Shown: piece after piece, positions 57,796 to 64,000 of the stretch
Numbering within the stretch: position 1 is the first letter of the stretch
Layout: the number at the start of each line of letters is the position of its first letter
Origin: Myceligenerans salitolerans
Lineage (GTDB): Bacteria > Actinomycetota > Actinomycetes > Actinomycetales > Cellulomonadaceae
Reading direction: 5' to 3'
DNA: 64,000 bases
NCBI RefSeq assembly: GCF_017349295.1
Contig: NZ_JAFMPK010000047.1
Span: forward strand, 332,687-396,686
Made by a program: the position numbers and the translations under genes
Notes under the pieces: generated by a model
Seen by the model: the letters and a program-made list of their open reading frames with translations, nothing else
Databases searched by the model: none
Told to the model about the DNA's origin: nothing

Positions 57796-59735
57796 GTGCT
57801 TCCTCCCTGGGGCCGGGCGCCGGGATGTGCGGCCAGTTCGGCCGCCGTGTAGTACTTCTCGAGTTCGGTGAGGTCGAACAGGGCGAGCAGGTCGTCGCGC
57901 ATCGGCGCGCGTTCGGTCCGTTCGACGGCGATCCGTGGCACGTCGCCGTGCTCCTGGCCGCCGTCGCGCACGCACGTGGTCAGCAGGGCGCGGTGGCGCC
58001 ACTCGGGGTCGAGGCCCGGGTGGTCGGAGCGGGTGTGGCCGCCGCGGCTCTCGGTGCGCGTGAGGGCCGACGACGCCACCGCCTCGCCGACCATGAGCAT
58101 GTTCCGCAGGTCCAGTGCCAGGTGCCAGCCCGGGTTGTACTGCCGGTGGCCCTCGACGACGACGTCGCGCACGCGCCGTCGTAGTTCGCCGAGGTGTTCG
58201 AGGGCCTCGGCCATCTCGGCCTCGGTGCGGATGATGCCGACGAGGTCGTTCATCCTGCGCTGCAGTTCGGCGTGCAGCGTGTACGGGTTCTCGCCGGTGC
58301 CGCGCTCCGGTGGTCCGAAGGGGGCGAGCGTCGTCGCGGCGGCGGTGTCCACGGCTCCGGTCCGGGCGGTCGGGCGGCGCCCGGCGGCGGCCACGTAGTC
58401 GGCCGCGCCGAGCCCCGCGCGGCGGCCGAACACCAGCAGGTCCGAGAGGGAGTTGCCGCCGAGCCGGTTCGAGCCGTGCATGCCGCCGGCGCACTCCCCG
58501 GTCGCGAACAGTCCCGGCACGCGCGACTGCCCGGTGTCCGGGTCGACGTCGATCCCGCCCATGACGTAGTGGCAGGTCGGGCCGACCTCCATGGGCTCGG
58601 CGGTGATGTCGACGTCGGCCAGTTCCTTGAACTGGTGGTACATCGACGGGAGGCGGCGCTTGATCTCCTCGGGCTTCATGCGGCTCGCGATGTCGAGGTA
58701 GACGCCGCCGTGCGGGGAGCCGCGTCCCTCCTTCACCTCGGTGTTGATCGCCCGGGCCACCTCGTCGCGTGGCAGGAGGTCGGGGGTGCGGCGGTTGTTC
58801 TCCTGGTCGGTGTACCAGCGGTCCGCCTCGTCCTCGGTCTGTGCGTACTGCCCCTTGAACACGTCCGGGACGTATCCGAACATGAACCGTTCGCCGTCGG
58901 AGTTCTTCAGGACGCCCCCGTCGCCGCGCACGCCCTCGGTCACGAGGATGCCCTTGACGCTGGGCGGCCAGACCATGCCCGTCGGGTGGAACTGGACGAA
59001 CTCCATGTCGATGAGGTTCGCGCCGGCGCGCAGCGCGAGCGCGTGGCCGTCACCGGTGTACTCCCACGAGTTCGACGTCACCTGGAACGACTTCCCGATC
59101 CCGCCGGTGGCCAGCACCACCGCCGGTGCCGAGAACTCGATGAACCGGCCCGACTCCCGCCAGTACCCGAAGGCCCCGGCCATGGCGCCGTCGTCGTCGG
59201 TGAGCAGTTCCGTGACCGTGCACTCGGCGAAGACGCGCAGCCGCGACTCGTACTCGCCGGTCTCGGCGTGGTCGGCCTGCTGCAGGGCCACGATCCGCTG
59301 CTGCATCGTGCGGATGATCTCGAGCCCGGTGCGGTCGCCGACGTGGGCGAGCCGCGGGTAGGTGTGGCCGCCGAAGTGGCGCTGGCTGATCCGGCCGTCC
59401 GGCGTGCGGTCGAACAGGGCGCCCCACGTCTCCAGTTCCCAGACCCGGTCCGGCGCCTCCTTGGCGTGCAGTTCCGCCATCCGCCAGCTGTTGAGGAACT
59501 TGCCGCCGCGCATGGTGTCGCGGAAGTGCACCTGCCAGGAGTCGTTCTCGTTCACGTTGCCCATCGCGGCGGCACACCCGCCCTCGGCCATGACGGTGTG
59601 CGCCTTGCCGAACAGCGACTTGCAGACGATCGCCGTGCGCAGTCCTCGCTCACGTGCCGCGATCGCGGCGCGCAGGCCCGCGCCGCCGGCCCCGATGACG
59701 ACGACGTCGTACTCGTGCCGTTCGGTCTCGATCAC
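57792..59735 (-). CDS. sdhA: Succinate dehydrogenase flavoprotein subunit
   Basis: A 647-residue flavoprotein. The FAD-binding motif is VVIGAGGAGLRAAIAARERG. The His for covalent FAD attachment is in KSLFGKAHTVMAEGGCAAAM. Substrate-site blocks include RFIEFSAPAVVLATGGIG, QFHPTGMVWP and a HGSNRLGGNSLSDLLVFGRR tail. The length fits Sdh1-type SdhA (about 646 residues in mycobacteria). It oxidises succinate to fumarate at the inner membrane face. It begins 37 bp after sdhC. Confidence 0.96.
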   Translation of the reverse strand: MIETERHEYDVVVIGAGGAGLRAAIAARERGLRTAIVCKSLFGKAHTVMAEGGCAAAMGNVNENDSWQVHFRDTMRGGKFLNSWRMAELHAKEAPDRVWELETWGALFDRTPDGRISQRHFGGHTYPRLAHVGDRTGLEIIRTMQQRIVALQQADHAETGEYESRLRVFAECTVTELLTDDDGAMAGAFGYWRESGRFIEFSAPAVVLATGGIGKSFQVTSNSWEYTGDGHALALRAGANLIDMEFVQFHPTGMVWPPSVKGILVTEGVRGDGGVLKNSDGERFMFGYVPDVFKGQYAQTEDEADRWYTDQENNRRTPDLLPRDEVARAINTEVKEGRGSPHGGVYLDIASRMKPEEIKRRLPSMYHQFKELADVDITAEPMEVGPTCHYVMGGIDVDPDTGQSRVPGLFATGECAGGMHGSNRLGGNSLSDLLVFGRRAGLGAADYVAAAGRRPTARTGAVDTAAATTLAPFGPPERGTGENPYTLHAELQRRMNDLVGIIRTEAEMAEALEHLGELRRRVRDVVVEGHRQYNPGWHLALDLRNMLMVGEAVASSALTRTESRGGHTRSDHPGLDPEWRHRALLTTCVRDGGQEHGDVPRIAVERTERAPMRDDLLALFDLTELEKYYTAAELAAHPGARPQGGST

Positions 59736-59772
59736 AGATGGGCTCCTTCTCCGCGGGCCAGGTGCGCCGGCA

Positions 59773-60582
59773 CTATCCGACGAGCCGCAGGTCGGTGATG
59801 GTTCCGCTCGCCACGAGCAGCACGTACAGGTCGGTCACCACGAGCGTGCCGAGCGTGATCCAGGCGAACGTCGCGTGGCGGGTGTTGAGCGCGGAGATCC
59901 ACGTCCAGATCCGGTACCGCACGGGATGTTTCGAGAAGTGCGTGAGCCGTCCGCCCATCACGTGCCGGCACGAGTGGCACGACAGCGTGTAGCACCACAG
60001 CAGCACGACGTTCGCCAGCAGCACGACGTTGCCGATGCCGACGACGAACCCGTCGTCGGGGTGCCGGAACGCGACGATCGCGTCGTAGGTGTTGATCAGC
60101 GAGATGATCACGGTGAGGTAGAAGAGGTACCGGTGGGCGTTCTGGAGGATCAGGGGAAAGCGGGTCTCCCCGGTGTACTTCGCGTGCGGCTCGGGGACCG
60201 CGCACGCGGCGGGTGCGATCCAGACCGACCGGTAGTACGCCTTGCGGTAGTAGTAGCAGGTGAGCCGGAAGACCAGCAGGAACGGCAGGCTGAGCGCGGC
60301 GTACGGGATGAGCGGATGGTCGGGGAGGAACATGCCGAAGTGCGCCGAGCCGGGCTCCGAGGCGCATCCGAGGGACACGCACGGGGAGTAGAACGGGGTC
60401 AGGTATCGCTCGTCCGCGAAGAAGTACTGCTGCTGGAACGCCCGGAACCCGCCGTACACGACGAAGGTCAGCAGGCCGACGGTGGTCGCCGCCGGGAGGA
60501 GCCACCAGCGGTCCGTGCGCAGCGTCCCCGCGGGGACCTGGGCGCGCGTGGGAGCCGCGACCCCTCGCACCTGCGCCGTCAC
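59773..60582 (-). CDS. sdhC: Succinate dehydrogenase membrane anchor subunit (Sdh1-type)
   Basis: A 269-residue membrane protein from the GTG at 60582, which overlaps the upstream stop by 4 bp. Five or so hydrophobic helices occur (for example WWLLPAATTVGLLTFVVYGG, ALSLPFLLVFRLTCYYYRKA, GIGNVVLLANVVLLWCYTLS). A segment with PCVSLGCASEPGS and multiple Cys/His residues (CHSCRHVMGG) is characteristic of the single-anchor Sdh1 family of Mycobacterium (Rv0249c-like). It anchors SdhAB and binds quinone. Confidence 0.88.
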   Translation of the reverse strand: MTAQVRGVAAPTRAQVPAGTLRTDRWWLLPAATTVGLLTFVVYGGFRAFQQQYFFADERYLTPFYSPCVSLGCASEPGSAHFGMFLPDHPLIPYAALSLPFLLVFRLTCYYYRKAYYRSVWIAPAACAVPEPHAKYTGETRFPLILQNAHRYLFYLTVIISLINTYDAIVAFRHPDDGFVVGIGNVVLLANVVLLWCYTLSCHSCRHVMGGRLTHFSKHPVRYRIWTWISALNTRHATFAWITLGTLVVTDLYVLLVASGTITDLRLVG

Positions 60583-60866
60583 GACCGGTCGCCGTGGTAG
60601 CCGCCGAGACCCTCTTCGTCGACGTCGCTCCACATCGTGGAGTCCTCGGGCGTGTCGGGGACGTAGATGGTCTCCTGCGGCCCTGTGGCGGACGGTCGCG
60701 CGGGACGCGCCGCCGCGAGGTCGCTCGCATCGATCTCCAGGCGCTCGAGATCGTTCACGAGCCGCCGCACCTGAGGCCCGTCGCCGAAGGTGTCGCGCAC
60801 CTCCGCGACGCTGCGGCGCAACTGCTCGATCGATCGACGGAGCGTCGCGTACTCGCTGGTCGTCAT
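60579..60866 (-). CDS. Small conserved protein preceding sdhC
   Basis: A 95-residue protein starting at the ATG at 60866 after CGAGGAGGTGCGG. The first half is a predicted coiled helix (LRRSIEQLRRSVAEVRDTFG, VRRLVNDLERLEIDASDLAA). The second half is acidic and ends TMWSDVDEEGLGGYHGDRS. A protein of similar size (Rv0250c, 97 residues) precedes the Sdh1 operon in M. tuberculosis, supporting a real and conserved operon partner. Its role is unknown; an assembly or regulatory subunit is possible. Confidence 0.82.
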   Translation of the reverse strand: MTTSEYATLRRSIEQLRRSVAEVRDTFGDGPQVRRLVNDLERLEIDASDLAAARPARPSATGPQETIYVPDTPEDSTMWSDVDEEGLGGYHGDRS

Positions 60867-61193
60867 CCGCACCTCCTCGAAGAGCACCTCACCTCGTCGT
60901 GAGCTGCGTCACACCCGACTTTGCCGTGAACGTCCCGAGATGGCAAGAGGACCGGGTGGTCCGGGTGCGCGGGGGTGCGCGGACGTTCCCGGAAGGCGTG
61001 CTTCGCGGGATCGCTTGCGAGCCTCGTCGGGGCGCGATCAGCTGTGCCGAGGAGGGCGCGTGGCACGCTCCGGACCAGGTCGGCCGGTCATGCCTGCCAC
61101 ATCACGGTTGGATGCACAACATCATGGCCAGGACTTCCGGCTCGCCCCGACTTCTGCAACTGTGAGCGCTTGTGAAAAACGTCGAGGAGCGTG
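60867..61193. other. Divergent promoter region between Sdh operon and methyltransferase
   Basis: This 327-bp gap holds no recognisable gene. It must contain the promoter for the leftward Sdh operon and for the rightward methyltransferase; the latter is preceded by GAGGAGCGTG. A TTGTGAAAAACG stretch near 61170 is AT-rich, but no firm promoter hexamers or operators were identified. Confidence 0.4.
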
Positions 61194-62063
61194 ATGTCAG
61201 CTGAAGTCGCCGCGCCACCCGCACCACGTGGTGCACGCGCACCAGCCACGACACCTGCGGCGGCCACGCCACCCGTCACCCCCGCGCCGCCGGGACACGG
61301 CCTGACTTCCCTCGGCAGGATCCTGCGGACCAACCGAACGGCCTACACCAAGCTCGTGCGCTTCTACCGTGCGACCGCGAGGGCTCGTGCCGCCGACGCG
61401 CCGGTGCTGCTCGAGCCGGTCCTGGCGGCCGCTCGTGAGAGGAGCGGCGACGTCGACTCCGTCCTGGAGCTCGGATGCGCCGACGGAGTCTTCACCTCGT
61501 GGCTGACACGCGAGGACCTGGCGGTCACGGCCGTGGAGTTCTCCGCACGGATGCGCTGGGCCGCACGCAGGCGCCTTCGCGCCGACCACGCGCCCGCGGG
61601 CCGGGTGACGATCCTCCCGCACGAGTTCCACAACGGCGGCGAGCCTCTCCCGCCGCTGGCGGGCAGACGGTTCGACGTCGTCCTCGCGATGGCGTTCGTG
61701 CACCTCTTCCCCGCAGGGACCGATCTGGAGGTGCTCCGGCAGATCGGCCGGCACCTCACCCCCGGCGGCGTCGCGTTCCTGACCACGACGGTCGAGGCGC
61801 AGGACCGGCGTGGCTTCGAGCGCAAGGAGGGACCGCACGGGTCCCGCGTCCGCTATCGCAGCCGGTACACCGCGGCGAGCTTCGTCGAGCTCGTGAACCT
61901 GGCCGGGCTCGAGGTCCGCGACAAGCAGTACCGGGTGGACCCGCGCATCGAGGGCAAGACCTGGCTGGACGTCATCGTCGGGCACCCGGGCGACGCTCTC
62001 CGGCCGGCGCGCTCCGGACCGGTCGCGTCTCTACTGGAGGCCTCGGTACACGGCGGTGCGTAG
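61194..62063 (+). CDS. Class I SAM-dependent methyltransferase
   Basis: A 289-residue protein read from the ATG at 61194 (a GTG at 61191 is equally in frame). A Pro/Ala-rich N-terminal tail of about 40 residues precedes the Rossmann core. Motif I is VLELGCADGVFTSWLT, motif II LAVTAVEFSARMRWAA, and the post-II acidic strand FDVVLAMAFVHLFPAG. LTPGGVAFLTTTVEA follows. The C-terminal part (GLEVRDKQYRVDPRIEGKTW) is typical of small-molecule methyltransferases. Substrate unknown. Its 3' end overlaps the convergent metallophosphoesterase gene by 33 bp. Confidence 0.88.
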   Translation: MSAEVAAPPAPRGARAPATTPAAATPPVTPAPPGHGLTSLGRILRTNRTAYTKLVRFYRATARARAADAPVLLEPVLAAARERSGDVDSVLELGCADGVFTSWLTREDLAVTAVEFSARMRWAARRRLRADHAPAGRVTILPHEFHNGGEPLPPLAGRRFDVVLAMAFVHLFPAGTDLEVLRQIGRHLTPGGVAFLTTTVEAQDRRGFERKEGPHGSRVRYRSRYTAASFVELVNLAGLEVRDKQYRVDPRIEGKTWLDVIVGHPGDALRPARSGPVASLLEASVHGGA

Positions 62064-62771
62064 CTCCTTCGCGTACGCGTCCAGCGCCGGCATGCCGAGA
62101 TCGGCGGCCGCGGCGATCTCGGCCTCGACGTCGTAGGGCACGCGGACGAACTGGATCCCGAACGGCGCCGCGGCGTCGCCCTCGAACTCGCCCTCAAGGA
62201 TCACATAGCTGGGCACGGGCTCGTCGAGCGGGTTCCCGACGCTCCCGACGTTGAAGAGCGTCCGACCCGGCCGCGCCTTGACGTACGTCGCATGGATGTC
62301 GCCGTAACCGACGACCGTCGGGACCTTTCCCTGACCGGTCATCTCCGTGTTCGCGAACATCGCCTCGAACTCGCCACGGGTGTGGTCCTCACGCACCCGA
62401 TGATGTGGGCTCGTGGCGGAGGCGTGGTATAGGCGGATGCGCCGGCCGCTCATGACCAGCTCGTGACTGAGAGGCCGCGTGCGCAGCCATTCGAGCTGGT
62501 CGGGCCGCACCTCATCGCGCCACCAGCGCATCTCCGGGGCGTCGGCATCGCCGATCGTGTGCAGGAAGTCGTCCCAGTTCCCGCGGATGTTGACGTCGCA
62601 TTCCTTGTCGCAGCGGTCGACGACGTCCGAGCCTCGCGGGCCCTTGCCGACGAAGTCACCGAGATTGATGACCCGCTCGATGCCTCGCGCGTCGATGTCG
62701 TGCAGCACCGCTTCAAGAGCCGTCAGGTTGCCGTGGACATCCGATATCAAGGCAATTCGATCTAAAGGCAC
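62031..62771 (-). CDS. Metallophosphoesterase family protein
   Basis: A 246-residue calcineurin-like phosphoesterase. Metal-site motifs are LISDVHGNLTALEAVL, INLGDFVGKGPRG, NIRGNWDDFLHTIG, and in place of the usual GHTH the sequence GYGDIHATY. A GTG at 62771 fits just before the first strand (VPLDRIALISDVHGN), but no clear ribosome site is seen, so the start is uncertain. Enzymes of the YfcE/PrpE-like group hydrolyse phosphodiesters or phosphomonoesters. It ends inside the 3' end of the convergent methyltransferase gene and is 20 bp downstream of the membrane protein gene. Confidence 0.88.
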   Translation of the reverse strand: MPLDRIALISDVHGNLTALEAVLHDIDARGIERVINLGDFVGKGPRGSDVVDRCDKECDVNIRGNWDDFLHTIGDADAPEMRWWRDEVRPDQLEWLRTRPLSHELVMSGRRIRLYHASATSPHHRVREDHTRGEFEAMFANTEMTGQGKVPTVVGYGDIHATYVKARPGRTLFNVGSVGNPLDEPVPSYVILEGEFEGDAAAPFGIQFVRVPYDVEAEIAAAADLGMPALDAYAKELRTAVYRGLQ

Positions 62772-62791
62772 GCTGTGGATCGTGCCATAGA

Positions 62792-63670
62792 TCAGTTGAC
62801 GATGTCGCGCTCGTCTCCCCGGCTCAGCGCCGGGGGGCGACGCGCCGCGATCACGTCGTACCCGACGGCCAGCGAGAGCGACCCCAGCACGTGCCGCAGA
62901 AGAGGCGGGTTCCACTCGTCGTCGCTCTCGTACTGCCGGACCCCGATGCCGACCCGCTCCACGCTCCTGCGGAAGAGATGGAACTCCACGTAGCCCTGCG
63001 CCTCGGGGGTGTCCGGGTCACGGACGGCGCCGCTGTACTGGACCGTGCTGCCGAAGACATGGATCCGGAGCCGGCCGCCGTCACCGTCGTTGATCTTCGC
63101 GGCGATCTGCTCGAGACGGGCATGGGCCGCCACGACCCGGTCGATGAAGCCGGCGTCCCGGTCGTAGTAGCGCTCGATGTTGGCCGCGATCGCCGGGTGC
63201 CTCACCAGCCATGCCGGGTCGACCTTGATGACGTCGATGTCGATGCCCCGCGCGACCGTCTTGACGATGAGGTCCTCGTCGTGGGCCAGCGCGGTCATCC
63301 CGAAGCCGAACGCGACCACGCGCTCCCTCGCCGACTTCCAGATCTCCAGCGACGCGCTCTGGTGCTCGCGGTCGGCACTGACCCACGCGATCCCGCGCAG
63401 TTTGCGCAGCTCGTCGGCGAGCCGGGCACGCTCCTTCTCCGCGCGTTCGCGCGCGGTCACCGTCTGGTCGTACACGTAGACCACCGCGATCACCGCGAGC
63501 GCGGCGGTCGTGCACCACACGATCGCGATCGAGACGGCGGGAGGCACGACGTTCGGCACGAAGCTGAGAGCCAGGTTCGCCGCGGCGCCGAACGCCACGA
63601 CCAGAAGGCTCCGCTGGGTCCATCGCATCCGGACCACCTCCGGCTCGTCCGCCTGAGCTTCCCCTCTCAT
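62792..63670 (-). CDS. Two-TM membrane protein with large unknown cytoplasmic domain
   Basis: A 292-residue protein from the ATG at 63670; an in-frame ATG 42 nt further in is possible. Two hydrophobic helices near the N terminus (LLVVAFGAAANLALSFVPNV and AVSIAIVWCTTAALAVIAVV) are followed by a coiled coil (ARERAEKERARLADELRKL). A roughly 190-residue soluble domain then begins SASLEIWKSARERVVAFGFG and continues VARGIDIDVIKVDPAWLVRH and GRLRIHVFGSTVQYSGAV. The domain has the look of a PLD-like or DUF5919-like sensor fold, but no catalytic HKD is seen. It lies 20 bp upstream of the metallophosphoesterase, likely co-transcribed. Confidence 0.65.
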   Translation of the reverse strand: MRGEAQADEPEVVRMRWTQRSLLVVAFGAAANLALSFVPNVVPPAVSIAIVWCTTAALAVIAVVYVYDQTVTARERAEKERARLADELRKLRGIAWVSADREHQSASLEIWKSARERVVAFGFGMTALAHDEDLIVKTVARGIDIDVIKVDPAWLVRHPAIAANIERYYDRDAGFIDRVVAAHARLEQIAAKINDGDGGRLRIHVFGSTVQYSGAVRDPDTPEAQGYVEFHLFRRSVERVGIGVRQYESDDEWNPPLLRHVLGSLSLAVGYDVIAARRPPALSRGDERDIVN

Positions 63671-63772
63671 GAATGTATGGCAATGATTCAGTAAAGTCGA
63701 GGAAAGCAGGCATGTCGGGCGGCGAAGCGGCTGGCCGGCCGCCGCGGACCCGGTCCGCCACGCCGACAACAC

Positions 63773-63809
63773 GAAGGGCCCCACCGGTGTGGAGCCGGTG
63801 GAGCCCTTC
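63773..63809. terminator. Long hairpin upstream of the 2-TM protein gene
   Basis: GAAGGGCCCCACCGG (63773-63787) pairs with CCGGTGGAGCCCTTC (63795-63809) over 15 positions with one mismatch and a 7-nt loop. There is no U-tract. It may be a bidirectional terminator separating a gene to the right of the window. No tRNA or other RNA gene could be folded around it. Confidence 0.5.
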
Positions 63810-63927
63810 GCGATCCGCTGTCTCAATTCGGATCCCGCCGGCACATCTGCCGGAAGTCTGCGACCAGTCTACAGGCTGTCTCGCTGACCACCGTCCCACC
63901 ACCGACACCCGCCCGCCCACCGAGCGG

Positions 63928-64000
63928 TCGGTCCGCTGTCGAGCCGCCGGTCCGCTGTCGAGCCGTCGGTCCGCTGTCGAGCCGTCGGTCCGCTGTCGTT
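63928..64000. repeat. 19-bp direct tandem repeat at the window edge
   Basis: Three full units and a partial fourth of TCGGTCCGCTGTCGAGCCG occur head to tail (63928-63946, 63947-63965 with one change, 63966-63984, 63985-64000). The array runs to the window edge and may continue. The unit length is not a multiple of 3 and there is no spacer, so it is neither an in-frame coding repeat nor a CRISPR. Confidence 0.85.

Noticed and set aside
63700..63870. Possible RNA gene around the GAAGGGC hairpin
   Set aside because: No cloverleaf or tmRNA end could be built; the T-arm consensus is missing, so only a hairpin is reported.
63928..64000. Tandem repeat as a CRISPR array
   Set aside because: Units are 19 bp and directly contiguous with no spacers, and no cas gene is present.

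Overview
This 64-kb window is high-GC DNA with dense gene packing, many 4-bp ATGA/GTGA overlaps, frequent GTG starts, and a succinate dehydrogenase operon of the mycobacterial Sdh1 type. It comes from an actinobacterium. The secreted glycan-active enzymes with ricin-type, CBM5/12-type and chitinase-A-N-like modules suggest a soil or plant-litter Micrococcales relative (Promicromonosporaceae/Cellulomonadaceae-like), but that rank is inference. No rRNA, CRISPR array, intact transposase or phage gene was seen. One tRNA (Pro, GGG) is present.

Layout. 1-6.9 kb: a partial ECF sigma factor, an NmrA-like reductase, a DesK/DesR-type two-component system divergent from an ABC-2 exporter, and a membrane protein. 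7.2-12 kb: three tandem TULIP-fold P47-like genes, related to the OrfX/P47 proteins of botulinum-type clusters, plus a small downstream gene, with no neurotoxin gene nearby. 12-17 kb: DUF4241 and SRPBCC proteins, a DUF5063 gene remnant, an FAD monooxygenase with TetR, and a quinone oxidoreductase with MarR. 17-29 kb: a polysaccharide-use locus made of a large secreted lyase-like protein, a DeoR/LacI hybrid regulator, an ABC sugar importer, a 2-hydroxyacid dehydrogenase, a divergent GH16 enzyme and a ROK regulator. 29-32.4 kb: a MarR-DUF1772-DUF2231 operon, TetR with a clear palindromic operator, a SnoaL-like protein and an SDR remnant. 32.5-38.8 kb: a MacB/FtsX-type ABC transporter with its own two-component system, then an alpha/beta hydrolase. 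38.8-43.4 kb: an OmpR-type two-component system followed by a lipoprotein copper monooxygenase of the PHM/DBH type and a DoxX-Rieske fusion protein.

43.4-48 kb is a zone of decay: a response regulator lacking its acidic pair, the tail of its kinase, fragments of an MmyB-type regulator and another conserved protein, an orphan AbiEii-type nucleotidyltransferase fused to an unknown N-terminal domain, DUF2199, and a frameshifted DUF5063 gene. 48.3-52.4 kb: two divergent secreted ricin-domain proteins (beta-helix and alginate-lyase-like). 52.5-57 kb: an MFS exporter, a small ferredoxin, tRNA-Pro, GNAT, and a thioredoxin/CsoR-family operon whose sensor has the two-cysteine CstR pattern. 57-61 kb: Sdh1-type sdhCAB with a CrtA-like gene overlapping its end. 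61-64 kb: a methyltransferase, a metallophosphoesterase, a 2-TM protein and, at the right edge, a 19-bp tandem repeat.

The strongest candidates for little-described biology are the P47/TULIP array (7.2-12 kb) and the PHM-like monooxygenase with a linked DoxX-Rieske protein (38.8-43.4 kb). Functions given here come from recognisable motifs and context only; no database search was run.
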